Positions 54,550-63,965 of a stretch of 64,000 bases of DNA are shown one piece after another. The notes under the pieces were generated by a model, which made no database searches, was not told the origin of the DNA, and worked only from the letters and a program-made list of their open reading frames with translations. Every line of letters starts with the position of its first letter. Position 1 is the first letter of the stretch. The stretch covers positions 1,994,501 to 2,058,500 of the forward strand of contig NW_018344185.1 in NCBI RefSeq assembly GCF_002099425.1. Reading direction: 5' to 3'. The DNA comes from Phascolarctos cinereus (taxonomy: Eukaryota; Chordata; Mammalia; Diprotodontia; Phascolarctidae). A program made the position numbers and the translations under genes.

Positions 54550-55085
54550 TTTTGAAATATAGGAAATACAGATGTTCATCATTTGGAGAATGGCTAAACA
54601 AGCTCTTTTAAGTGAATATAATTTTATTGTGCCATAAGTAATGATTAATGTGATAAATACAGAGAATATGAATGGATACAAATCATTTCTATGAACTGAT
54701 ACAAATTGAAATAAGCAAAATCAGAAAAAGAATATATGCAATTACTATAACAATATAATGGAAAAGAACAACAACAACAAAATCAAATAAAATACTGTGA
54801 AATTATCAAAACAAAGCTTGACCCACAAGACGAAATATAAGCAAAAATTTCCTTGCAGACATGGGAGTCTACGGATTTAGAACACTACATATCTTAATAG
54901 ATTTTTTTTCTGTTTTGTTTAAATCTAAAATTTGTTTTCTTTGGTTTTGCTAAACTAGTTTTTTACTTTTCTAACTTTTGGTTTTAAGGGATTGCTCTGT
55001 GGGAAGCAAAGGTATTTTCTTTTTAAGAAAACACAGATAATGTAAAAACAAAAAAATTAAAATTTATTTTAAAAAAAAATAAAGA
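54550..55085 (+). mobile_element. L1 LINE 3' end, sense
   Basis: The sense counterpart of the antisense L1 ends: 'gttcatcatttggagaatgg', 'ctaaacaagctcttttaagt', 'gaactgatacaaattgaaat', 'aagcaaaatcagaaaaagaa', then the 3' UTR 'cttgcagacatgggagtcta', 'gggattgctctgtgggaagc', 'aaacacagataatgtaaaaa' and an A-rich end. 5'-truncated and old. Confidence 0.85.
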
Positions 55086-55174
55086 TAGAGAAGCCACAGA
55101 ACCTGAGTCATAAATACAGGGCTTTATAAACAAAAAGTAGAGGAGTAAAGAGAATTTTTTTTAAGAAACATAAC

Positions 55175-55248
55175 AATCTTGGTGATTGTATCACTCCCAT
55201 AGAGCACAATCCCTGGCATATATTAAGTGCTTAATAAATGTTGTTTGT
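55175..55248 (+). mobile_element. L2 LINE 3' tip, sense
   Basis: 'atagagcacaatccctggca' and 'tatattaagtgcttaataaa' match the L2 terminus. Confidence 0.8.
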
Positions 55249-55324
55249 TAGTTTTTTTTCCCATTCATTCTCTTTTCTATGTAGATGAGTCTTTATGGAG
55301 ATGCTTTGATAAAAGGAAAAAATA

Positions 55325-55935
55325 TTGTTCTGTTGAGGTTTAGAGGTTTAGGGTGATGGGAACCCAAAATCACAACATGTGGGTACTGCCCCAATGAATT
55401 CAACCCAAGACTTCTTTCAGCCAAAGACAAGGTTTATTAAAGATCTGCCATATTGGTCAGACTCTTAAAGAATCTGAACTTTTGTGAGCTATTGGCTAGA
55501 TTATAAGAATCTGAGCCCTTGGCTAGCTTCTTAAGGAATCTGAGCACCATAATGGAGACAAGATGGACCTTATATACAGACAGACTGTGGGAGGGATCTA
55601 AGGAGGATCTTGATGGGGGTGACTGTGAGGTAAAGAATGGGGTCTAGATAGGTTCAAGGGTGAGAAGTAGCCAGGGCCATCTATAGGTAATAGACAACGG
55701 AGGTTGGGCTGGTCAGAGGTAACAGAATTGGGATATTGGTCATAAGTGATAGTAAAAGGCCAGTTGATATGATTATAGCCTCAGGCAAATGCTAGAAACT
55801 TCCTTATCAAGTGGGAGAATTCAAGGAGAGTTCAGTAGACAAATGGGACCCAAATTCTTTTTGGGGTGAGGAGCAAAGATCCCAGCTTGGGCCTGTACCC
55901 CATAAATTCTGTGGCTTTACATTGCCAATAAGAAA
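55325..55935 (-). mobile_element. Solo-LTR-like fossil of an endogenous retrovirus, antisense
   Basis: On the minus strand a TATA box within 'ctgtatataaggtccatctt' (about 55563-55582) lies some 140 bases upstream of a polyadenylation signal (AATAAA read backwards near 55434), the order U3-R-U5 of an LTR. Length is about 600 bases. I see no internal retroviral genes next to it, so it looks like a solo LTR, and old. Edges are uncertain and I could not confirm a target duplication. Confidence 0.6.
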
Positions 55936-56425
55936 AAAAAATACAAAGTCCTTAGTCTGGAACATGAGCCCTCCTCAATGTAGTTTTTGCCTACCTTTCC
56001 TGCCTTATTTCCTGCTATTCCAGCTCTGTATTCAACTAAACTGGACTATGAGCTGTTCTCTAAACTTGAAATTCCACCTCCCACTGCCTTGCATTTCGAC
56101 AAGCCACCTCCCATGTCTGGAATACACTCATTCCTTGCCTTATTCTCTCAGAATCCTTTCCTTTTTTAAAGCTTCAATTCATATTTCTATGAAGGCTTCC
56201 ATGATCCTCCCAGTTGATATTGTTCTCTCTGCCCTCAACTCTCCTTATACTATACTTATTTCTGTTGTATTTTCTCCCCAGCCCTCACTACTGCCCTCCC
56301 CCACATACCAATGAGTTCATGAAAACAGACTCTTTTTTTTTCTTTTTAAGTACCTAGTGCCTATCACAATACCTTACATATACATAGAAGGTTCTTAAGT
56401 ATATATTTGTTGAGTAGACTTGAAT
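55936..56425 (+). mobile_element. L2 LINE 3' region, sense
   Basis: 'acctcccatgtctggaatac', 'ctatgaaggcttccatgatc', 'gttgtattttctccccagcc', 'agtacctagtgcctatcaca', tip near 56410. A 167-codon frame (55811-56314) runs from the LTR into this L2 and is not a gene. Confidence 0.8.
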
Positions 56426-56469
56426 TATGTGACTACTAGTATGTGTCAAATCCCAATATCACTCCAAAA

Positions 56470-56745
56470 TAATACATTTCCCACTGCCTACTAGATATAT
56501 CTATCTACATATCATTGGCATATCAAATTCAACAAGCTGAAAAATGGAATTCATTGCCTTTCTCCCTAAACTTAGACTTTTCCTTGAAATTTTCTATTAC
56601 TATTGAGTAATACCATGCTCTAAATTAAAAGGCATTAAAACCTCAGAATCATTCCTGAATCTTACCTCCCTCACTTACCTTATCCAATCAGTTGCTGTGT
56701 TCTGTCAATTGTAGCTTCACATCTTTCCACTTTTCTTATGTGGCC
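56470..56745 (+). mobile_element. L2 LINE ORF2 fragment, sense
   Basis: 'ggcatatcaaattcaacaag', 'gaaaaatggaattcattgcc', 'cctcagaatcattcctgaat', 'accttatccaatcagttgct' match the RT C-terminal part of L2 in consensus order. A separate copy from the preceding one. Confidence 0.75.
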
Positions 56746-57666
56746 TTCATTCTTCTAAAGGTTTCTTATTTTTTTGTCTGTGTAAGGAAGTCTGTCTTTC
56801 ACAGACCTGATCATAACCAAGGAGTTCAATAATGGGGTATTAACACAAATATTAAAAATGTAACCATGTCTGTTGATCCCTTTTTGAGGTCTAGGTACCA
56901 GTTGGAAAGCAAGTAAGGATGAATAATAATAAGGACGTACTGCTAGGTGATTTTTATTCATTAGTTTCTTGAATCTGGGAAACAGACTTGAAGAGAAGGC
57001 TATCTCCTGAGGGAATGAATAGGGGAGAATAGAAATAAAGCTACAACTGTCACAAAAAAAGGAATCAGGACTCTGGGAGTGAAGCTGTTTGGGATGATCA
57101 GGAAATAGGTATGCATGTTGGAGCAATTCCATTTTACTGAACCCTACATCACAGCCCTCAACTAGAGATCCCAAGGCAATAATTTTTTATGTCTTTTCTC
57201 CTCTTGAGATCTTGTGTGGGAGAGTAAATCCTTTTTTTCTCTGAACATGGACATGCACTTATCTGCTATTAATGATGTACTTGTACAAAAGAGAGTTATA
57301 AAGAAGAAAGAAGGTGGAAAACATTCCTCTCAAGGAAGTAGTAATAAATCTAAGACTGAAGAATTTTGCCACAAGTGCTATCTCTGGTTAGGGACTCAGA
57401 GCTTATAAGAAAAAAAAAATTGATAAAAAAATTCATATTATTTTATACTACTTCCTAAAGTACAGAAGGATTGTTTATACCAGGAAATTCATTTGAGAAA
57501 TGAGTCATATTATGGTGAAAAATAATAGAAGTTGTTGGACAATACTGGACACCATACTGTCCCCTTAATGTTGTAAAATTATTAAGTAGGGACTCATCAA
57601 AGATTTATTTTTTATTTGCTTTGTGATTATGAATACTTTTTTTATTTCTATGTTCCTGTTTCTTTT
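56746..57666. other. Unique non-coding DNA
   Basis: No repeat recognised. A 139-codon open frame on the minus strand (56755-57174) has no domain that I recognise. No splice or promoter context supports a gene. Confidence 0.4.
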
Positions 57667-57852
57667 AAGAATGACTAATTTTGGGGCACCTAGGTGGCGT
57701 AGTGGATAGAGCATCCACCCTGGAGTCAGGAGGACCTGAGTTCAAATCTGGTCTCAGACCAGAGAATTGATACTTACTAACTGTGTGGCCCTGGGCAAGT
57801 CACTTAACCCCAACTGCCTCATCAAAAGAAAAAAAAAAAGAATGACTAATTT
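57667..57852 (+). mobile_element. Young-looking tRNA-derived marsupial SINE with perfect target duplication
   Basis: The body (57682-57837) runs from 'ttggggcacctaggtggcgt' to an A tail. The internal Pol III promoter is intact to consensus: A box 'tggcgtagtgg' at 57695-57705 and B box 'gttcaaatc' at 57740-57748. The 15-base duplication 'aagaatgactaattt' is exact at 57667-57681 and 57838-57852. Low divergence plus the perfect duplication make it the most recent interspersed insertion recognised here. It would be transcribed by Pol III if active, with L1-type machinery supplied in trans. Confidence 0.95.
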
Positions 57853-57994
57853 ACAAAATTTACTTTATCATTGCTAAGTAGCATAGTTGTTATGTATCAC
57901 TTTTTGACAGCATTGTTTATTCCATCATTGTCATATAATATTGTATTTCTATAATGTGGCCTTGTTGAATGTTTTTATTATCTATTAATAAAAA
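57853..57994. other. Unassigned AT-rich DNA
   Basis: Nothing recognised. Confidence 0.35.
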
Positions 57995-58460
57995 ATAAAA
58001 GTTTGGCATTCAAAATTCTTCATAACCTAACCTTCTCTTACCTTCCCAGTCTTCTTACACCTTTTCCCAACATGCAGTCTTCAATCCAGTGAAATTGGCC
58101 TCCCGGCTGTTAGCTCTAGGCATTCTCTCTGAAGTACCCCTTTAACTAGAACATTCTCTTTCTTTTGCTCTAACTATTGATGTTCCCAATTTCTTTTAAT
58201 TCCCAAATAAAATCCAACCTTCTACAGGAAGCCTTCCCAGCCACTGTTAACCCCAGTGCCTTCCCTCTCTTAATTGCTTCCTATTTATCTTGTATGTAGC
58301 CTGCTTTGCATTTTTTGTTTTTTTGTATTTTACCTCTTCTGTTAGATTGTAAGCTCTTTGAGAATAGGAACTGGCCTTTGCCTCTTTTTCTATCCCCAGA
58401 ATTTAGCACAGTACCTGGCATACAGTAAGTGCTTAATAAATGTTTATTTACTGATTGAAA
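57995..58460 (+). mobile_element. L2 LINE 3' region, sense
   Basis: 'gtttggcattcaaaattctt', 'cttcccagtcttcttacacc', 'ttctacaggaagccttccca', 'ttagattgtaagctctttga', 'agtacctggcatacagtaag' and 'tgcttaataaatgtttattt'. A continuous and well-kept L2 3' end. Confidence 0.95.
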
Positions 58461-58999
58461 AATTATTGACCAAATGTGGCATAAATGGCTTTAAAAAATG
58501 TAGCAACATGTATAATGGCTGTCATATTGATTTCCTTCTAGATGGATGGGGGAAGGGATTTAAAACAGAAGAGAATTTAGAATTAACTTTTTAAATGAAT
58601 GTTTATTTAAAAACTAAAACTAAAAATATTTATTAAGTTTTTGAACTGGAAACTCTTAGGAATCTCTTGATTTTAGAAGTGCTGACAAAATAATAATAAT
58701 AATAATAATGATGACATTATAAGGACTTTGAAGATAAATGTCAAAGAATTGGATGATAGTAAGATAATTTGTGACAAGTTAAAGGCTAGAGAGACCACTC
58801 ATTGATTCTCTGTGAATTACCTAATCTGGGTGATTCAGAATTTACTGGGTGTATTACTGAAGACAATACTGGAGAACTGATCTATATAGCACCTACTGTG
58901 GGGGATTTGGTGAGAATTGTAGAAGCCATAATGAGCAAAGAGGGCTTGATAGCAAAGAGTTTGAGGGAAGTAATTAAGTCAGGAAAAATACAGTTCTCT
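58461..58999. other. Unassigned DNA
   Basis: A TAA run at 58690-58710. An 83-codon frame (58802-59053) has no recognisable domain. Confidence 0.4.
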
Positions 59000-59105
59000 T
59001 ACTCCTATAATAGCCTCCTTACTCATATTCCTTTTTATCTCTCCTCCTCCTAATCTATCCTCATCACAAAAAAAAATCTTTCTATGGAAAAGATTTGACA
59101 ATGTC
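59000..59105 (+). mobile_element. Possible L2 ORF2 fragment, sense
   Basis: 'ctataatagcctccttactc' and 'ctcctcctcctaatctatcc' resemble the L2 stretch following the RT C-terminal signature. Confidence 0.5.
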
Positions 59106-59124
59106 ATAACTCAAAAACCTTGAG

Positions 59125-59315
59125 TTTTTAGAGTTCAAATCCATCTTCAAACATTTACTAGCTATATGAACCTGGGCAAATCCTTTAACCGCCATCTGCC
59201 TCAGTTTCCCTATCTGTAAAATGAGTAAAATAATAGCACCCACCTCCTAGGATTGTTGTGAGGATAAAATAAATGCTCTGCATTTAAAGTGCTATGTAAA
59301 TGCTAGCTATTATTA
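59125..59315 (+). mobile_element. MIR-type CORE SINE, sense
   Basis: 'atgaacctgggcaaatcctt', 'tgcctcagtttccctatctg', 'taggattgttgtgaggataa' and 'gctatgtaaatgctagctat' form the complete 3' two thirds. Confidence 0.9.
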
Positions 59316-59583
59316 TGGATAGACTGGAGAAGAGGAGAAACTGCAGGTAGTGAGAATAATTAGAAGGTTATAGATGTAGAGTAATAAGAGTCTGTACTAG
59401 GTAAGGGACAATGTAAACAGAAAAAAAGATAGATTCTAGAAAATGCCGAGGAGATGAAATTTGTCAGCTTTGGGAACTGATTGTATGATGTGTGAGAAAA
59501 GAAAAAGGTAAAGATAACAAGATTTAGAATATGAGTATCTGAGTGAATTGTGGTTCTATTAATAGAAATAAAATTTCAATAGA

Positions 59584-59841
59584 AGTCACTCTTGAGGACA
59601 GTTAGGTGGCACAGTTGATGGAGTGCCAGACCTAGAGTCAGGAAGAGGAATTCTGGCCTCAGACACTTCCTAGCTTTGTGACCATGGGCAAGTCACTTAA
59701 CCTTATTTGCCTCAGTTTCCTTATTTGCAAAATGAGCTGGAGAAGGAAATGGCAAACCACGAAGAAAACCTAAAGTTAGGTCACAAAATGTTGGACATGA
59801 CTGAAATGAATGGACAAGAAAAAGGAGTCAATCTTGGAGGA
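59584..59841 (+). mobile_element. RTE-type SINE, sense, inside L2
   Basis: 'acagttaggtggcacagttg', 'gagtcaggaagaggaattct', 'accatgggcaagtcacttaa', 'aatgagctggagaaggaaat' and 'gttggacatgactgaaatga'; both head and RTE-like 3' end. Flanking 'agtcactcttgagga' (59584-59598) and 'agtcaatcttggagga' (59826-59841) look like a slightly eroded target duplication. Confidence 0.9.
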
Positions 59842-59921
59842 GGCAGAGAGAAATTCTGTTTTACATATATTTTTAAATTTGGGTAAGAGTTTCTGAGTGG
59901 GATGAAAAATGCTAATAATCT

Positions 59922-60062
59922 ATTTGACTGAATCCAAATTTCACAGAGCAAATCCCCTTAATAAAAGGATTTGTTCTGTAAAACTTGGATTCTGTCAAAA
60001 GACTGAACCCAAGGACCTAGAAGGTCACATGTGACCTCGAGGCTGCAGATTCCCAACCCCTG
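59922..60062. mobile_element. hAT-like MITE, copy 2 (one end lost)
   Basis: Same family as 34415-34539: 'aaggacctagaaggtcacat', 'gtgacctcgaggctgcagat', ending 'cccaacccctg' (terminal repeat). The left inverted repeat is absent. The middle contains a palindrome at 59951-59973 ('caaatccccttaataaaagg' to 'atttg'), which the copy at 34 kb lacks. Non-coding. Confidence 0.8.
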
Positions 60063-60145
60063 GTCTAGAGTATCTAATAAGAAGGGTTGGTCAAAAGGGT
60101 CATCTGCTACAGAGGGGTCAAGACAAACAAAAAATCAAAGTCAGG

Positions 60146-60224
60146 AATATATATGTATACACACATATATATGTAGGTAGACAGAGAGACAGACAGATAC
60201 ATAGATACATAGATAGATTTTCCA
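60146..60224 (+). repeat. TATA/CATA and (GACAGA) simple repeat
   Basis: Alternating TATA/CACA passes into AGACAGAC and ACATAGAT units. Confidence 0.85.
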
Positions 60225-60312
60225 TAGAATATATACTCCTTGAGAGTCAGGACATCTTTTTTTTTTATCCTCAACGCTTCAGTGCCTGGGACACAGTAAA
60301 TGCTTAACAAAT
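60225..60312 (+). mobile_element. L2 LINE 3' tip, sense
   Basis: 'ctccttgagagtcaggacat', 'cgcttcagtgcctgggacac' and 'agtaaatgcttaacaaatgt' match the L2 terminus. Confidence 0.85.
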
Positions 60313-60599
60313 GTTTATAGTCTGTACCAGGTAGGGAATAGTGTACACCTGCAGTGACACCTGTGGATTCAGCCTTTTATTCAGGTTATATGGTTATAAG
60401 GAAGGATATAACACCCACCATATGGTAGAGTAATAACATGGTTACCCAAGTTATAGGAAAAACCTAGGAAGAAATCAGTAGCCTCTTGAATGCCAACCAT
60501 ACCAACATAAACATTTAAGGCAAATAAATAATTGCAAATAAATAAATAATCCTAAGTATTACATACATTTCTGCTTGAATAGTGAGCAAAAGTGTTAAT
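60313..60599. other. Unassigned DNA
   Basis: AAATAA run at 60520-60550. Nothing else recognised. Confidence 0.35.
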
Positions 60600-60840
60600 A
60601 TAGAGGCAACTGATGGCACAGGAGATACAGAGTAAAGCCTTGAATCAGGAAGACCTGAGTTCAAATCTGACCTCAGACATTTACTAGCAGTGTAAATTTT
60701 CCCAGCTATAAAATGGGGATAATAATAGCACCTATCTTATGGTATTGCTATCAAGATCAGATTGAGATAAATTTGTAAAAAGTGCTTAATGCATCACCTG
60801 GCATGTAGTAGGCAAATGGTTATTCTCATCCCTCCTTCCT
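60600..60840 (+). mobile_element. tRNA-headed marsupial CORE SINE, sense
   Basis: 'aaagccttgaatcaggaaga', 'cctgagttcaaatctgacct', 'cagacatttactagcagtgt', 'ctataaaatggggataataa', 'catcacctggcatgtagtag'. The B box 'gttcaaatc' is intact. Confidence 0.85.
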
Positions 60841-61111
60841 AATATTCTGATTTCAGAAATATGATGAGGACAACATCTGGCCCCCACCCCAGATTGCAAT
60901 TTGGGAATTTTAATTACAATTTACTACAATCTGGAAAAAAACATAACTTATTATGCACTTGACTTTTAAAACATATTTACAACCATTTATGTTTTAAAGT
61001 GAATTTATTCATACAAAATTCCATAATAGCCTATGAAGAATATATGTGTTGCTAATGCAATTTATCTATATGATTACGTGTGTTTGTCTAAATTTATATT
61101 ACAAGGAGGTG
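60841..61111. other. Unassigned AT-rich DNA
   Basis: Nothing recognised. Confidence 0.35.
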
Positions 61112-61690
61112 TGAATAGATATCTCTGGAATCTCATCCAACTCTCTCCAAAGGAGACTTTAATACCTGCTTGGAGAGAAGCAGGAGAAGGGGGCCACTAA
61201 GCTGGCACCTTGTGTCTTATCAGAGAGGAAGACCAGATCAGGATTAAATGTGTCTAGTCCCCTAAATGTTGTTATGCTAGGGGAAATGATTTTTAGGTTG
61301 AAACTGATCTTCTAGTCACTATCCCTTAGAAAGGAAGAATTAAAGTTTATAACTGAAGTCTGGAGCCTTTCCCATCAAATGCTGGCTTCACAAAAGGCCA
61401 TCACAAACAATGAATGGCAAATAAACTCCTTTAACCAAGCAGATAGCAAACAGAAATCAGAGAAATATATATAGATCAGAATATACTGGATAATGCACAG
61501 AATGAATGAGATTTCTAATTGGGAAAGAGATATTTCAGTTCAGCCAAAGGAAGTCCCCAATATCACCCAAAGGGAAACTCCCAAAGTCTCTAAAGCAATT
61601 TGGAAATCAGGGATGTATTAAGGAAGGTTGGGGTAACTTTTCCCTCCCAGTCTGCCTTCCAAGTATTTTGTCTTTACATGGTTTTTCCTA
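61112..61690 (+). mobile_element. Unassigned dispersed repeat, copy B
   Basis: Aligns with copy A at 33266-33790 (shared words are listed there), same orientation, with insertions and deletions between them. Near 61463 'gaaatatatatagatcagaa' is TATA-like and copy A has 'ggtatacataggag' at the matching place, which would fit an LTR promoter. Without ends or a target duplication the class stays open. Confidence 0.6.
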
Positions 61691-61899
61691 GAAAAGAGTC
61701 TGGGACCATGTGTCTTCTCTTGAAGCAAGGAGGATTCTCTCTTCCTCAGTTCTCACCCAACTTTGCACCTTACACAGTAATCATTCTTTCTCTACCAACA
61801 AGCAGTTTTATGAAAATTCACTAGCCTTGAACCCTGTGGTATGCCAACGGGTATTGTGAGAGCCAAATAAAAAAATGGATGTAAAGAACTTTAAAAGTT
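61691..61899. other. Unassigned DNA
   Basis: May be a continuation of copy B; nothing recognised. Confidence 0.3.
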
Positions 61900-62695
61900 G
61901 AAAATCAATTGAAAATCCTGACATTTTCCCTTAATGATACATCTTGTACAATCCATCCTCCCTTTCTCTCCCCTCACAGTGTCACCACTTTGCCACAAGC
62001 CCTTACCACCTCATACCTAGACTGTTGTAATAGCCTGCTGGTTGCCGTACCTGACAAGTCTCTCTCCACTCCAATCTATCCACTAGTCTGCTATCAAAGT
62101 CATCTTCCTTAAGTACAGGTTTGACATGTCACCCCCCTCCCCCATTCAATCAACTGCAGTAGTTCCCTATCATATCAAGGGTTAAATATAAAATCCTCTG
62201 ATTGGCCTTTGAAGTTCCTTATAACATGGCCCCATCCAACCTTTCCAGTCTTCTTAAGTCTTATTATTAAACGTACCATAATTTTGTTACACTAGCATCC
62301 TTACTATTCTTGAACAAGACACTCCATCTTCCAACACCAGGTGTTTTTGCAGATAGTCCCTCATTCCAGGACTTCTCTTTCTCTTCATCTTTGCCTCCAG
62401 GCTTGTCTGATTTCCTTCAAATCTCAGCTGAGTTTCCACATTTTGCAAGAACCCTTTCCCAGTTCTGCTTGATATTAGTTCCTTCCCTCTGAGATTACCC
62501 CCAACTTATACTGGATAAGTTTTGATTGTACATAGTTGTTTTCATGCCATCTCCCTCAATAGACTGGGAAGTTCTTGACAACAAGGACTGTGGGGTTTGT
62601 GCTTTATTTTCACCTTTCTTTGTATCTCTAGTCCTTAGCAAAGTGCCTGGTATATAAGAGGCACTTAATGAATATTTGTTGGCTGGCTGAATAAA
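61900..62695 (+). mobile_element. L2 LINE, RT C-terminal region to 3' tip, sense
   Basis: The frame at 61909-62112 carries 'ALTTSYLDCCNSLLVAVPDK', the CR1/L2 reverse-transcriptase C-terminal signature. The 3' UTR follows ('ttcttgacaacaaggactgt', 'agtccttagcaaagtgcctg', 'gaggcacttaatgaatattt'). About 800 bases, the longest uninterrupted L2 in the window, with no complete ORF. Confidence 0.95.
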
Positions 62696-62864
62696 TAGAA
62701 TGTACCACATAAAGACAAGTGTTCTACATTATGAGAAAATTCAATGTCAGTGTGTTAAGGTCATGATTAATGGCAATGCATCTGCAAGGCTGTGCTGTCT
62801 TTGGAAAAAGGAAAACAACATGAAAAGGGTGCATTTAGACAGAAGCTGTGTGTAATGTTCTGCC
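62696..62864. other. Unassigned DNA
   Basis: Nothing recognised. Confidence 0.35.
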
Positions 62865-62990
62865 ACTATTTCATGAGATGATCTTCAGTTAGTCACTTAA
62901 ACTTTCAAAACTTCAGTTTCTCCAAAGATAAAATATGATGAACTACAAGTCTTTTAACTGCTATCCATAAAATGTAGATACAAAACAATA
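62865..62990 (+). mobile_element. MIR3-like SINE, sense, degenerate
   Basis: 'gatcttcagttagtcactta', 'cttcagtttctccaaagata' and 'atgatgaactacaagtcttt' in MIR3 order. Confidence 0.6.
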
Positions 62991-63026
62991 GGCACCCACC
63001 ATAATTGTTGTTGTCACACAAGTAAT

Positions 63027-63189
63027 AAGAACTCTTTTGGGCAGCTAGGTGGCACAGTGGATAGAGCACCAGCCTTGGAGTCAGGAGCACCTAAATTAAA
63101 ATCTGGCTTCAGACACTTGCTAGTTGTGTGACCCTGGGCAAGTCACTTAACACTAATTGTCTTTCCCCCTATCCAAAAAGCACTCTTTT
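63027..63189 (+). mobile_element. tRNA-derived marsupial SINE with target duplication, sense
   Basis: The body (63039-63177) starts 'gggcagctaggtggcacagt' and includes 'tgtgtgaccctgggcaagtc'. The A box 'tggcacagtgg' (63050-63060) is intact; the B-box position has decayed ('attaaaatc'). Flanks 'aagaactctttt' (63027-63038) and 'aagcactctttt' (63178-63189) match in 11 of 12 bases. Fairly recent, but older-looking than the copy at 57682. Confidence 0.95.
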
Positions 63190-63764
63190 ACATCTAAGAA
63201 GCTGCCATTTTTTACCTCCTTGTGGTAAGAGAGACGGCTCTTTTATATAGGCTGAACCAATTCCTCTTTAAAGGGGCAAGAAGGATTCACTTAGTCTGAG
63301 GTATAAGAGATGCAACTATTGGTGTGACTTCTGGTCAGCTGAGTTATAAAAAAGTCGGGCTGATCAGGGGTCAGGGCTCCTTGGACTTGATGGGATTCCT
63401 ACTGCCTCAAGAGTCAGCGGAGCTCTCGCATTGGGTGCTGTTTCTGTTACAGACACAAAATCAGAAGAAAGCTGCAGCCATCCGAAGTCATGTTGTACCT
63501 TTATTGCACCTTTTGTCAGTGGCTGAGCAAACTTATAATTTTTAAATAGTCTATGGCCCCTGAGTATCTCATTGTACTCTAATCCCAAGCCTAAGTGACT
63601 GGACTGGCCTGAATTATAATCCTTAAAGCACCAGAGGAGGGGGGATAGATTTTGTTATTGGCATTGCCTACTTCAATCTGGTCTTTTAAAAGTATAATAA
63701 AAGTATAATAACTGGTGTAAAGTTCAAATCATTCTTGAAGCCAAAGTAAACAGCTATCTCCTCA
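63190..63764. other. Unique non-coding DNA
   Basis: No repeat recognised. Frames on opposite strands (63324-63545 and 63364-63588, 73-74 codons) overlap and neither has a domain. 'taaaagtataa' is tandemly repeated at 63687-63710. Confidence 0.4.
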
Positions 63765-63965
63765 GCAACATCCTCTTGAAAAGGCAGCAAAATATTATGA
63801 AAACTGCACCTTCCAGGTCTCCTGTCTTTGGGTTCTGCCACTTACTAGTTACATGTCCATGGCAAATTCTCTTAACCTCTCTGAACCTTAGTTCTTCTTT
63901 AAAACAAGAAGAATAAAAGAGGCATAATGCCTCTTTTGTCACACAGGGTGTCTGTGAGAAAAGTT
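63765..63965 (+). mobile_element. MIR-type SINE, sense
   Basis: 'gtctttgggttctgccactt', 'actagttacatgtccatggc', 'taacctctctgaaccttagt' and 'cacacagggtgtctgtgaga' in MIR order. Confidence 0.75.

Larger units (their letters stand above)
59318..60145 (-). mobile_element. L2 LINE body, antisense, holding two later insertions
   Basis: Segments at 59318-59584 ('ttgtcagctttgggaactga'), 59842-59921 ('aaattctgttttacatatat') and 60063-60145 ('gtcatctgctacagaggggt') follow the inverted L2 order. They are separated by an RTE-type SINE and a hAT-like MITE. Assignment is by layout as much as by identity. Confidence 0.6.

Noticed and set aside
55811-56314. 167-codon open frame on the plus strand
   Set aside because: It crosses from LTR-like sequence into L2 3' sequence and has no domain; a chance frame through two repeats.
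56755-57174. 139-codon open frame on the minus strand
   Set aside because: No domain recognised and no supporting context.
57682-57837. True tRNA gene, because A and B boxes are present
   Set aside because: The sequence follows the marsupial SINE consensus, has an A tail and a target duplication, and would not fold as a working tRNA.
58802-59053. 83-codon acidic frame as a small gene
   Set aside because: No domain, and its 3' end runs into L2-like sequence.
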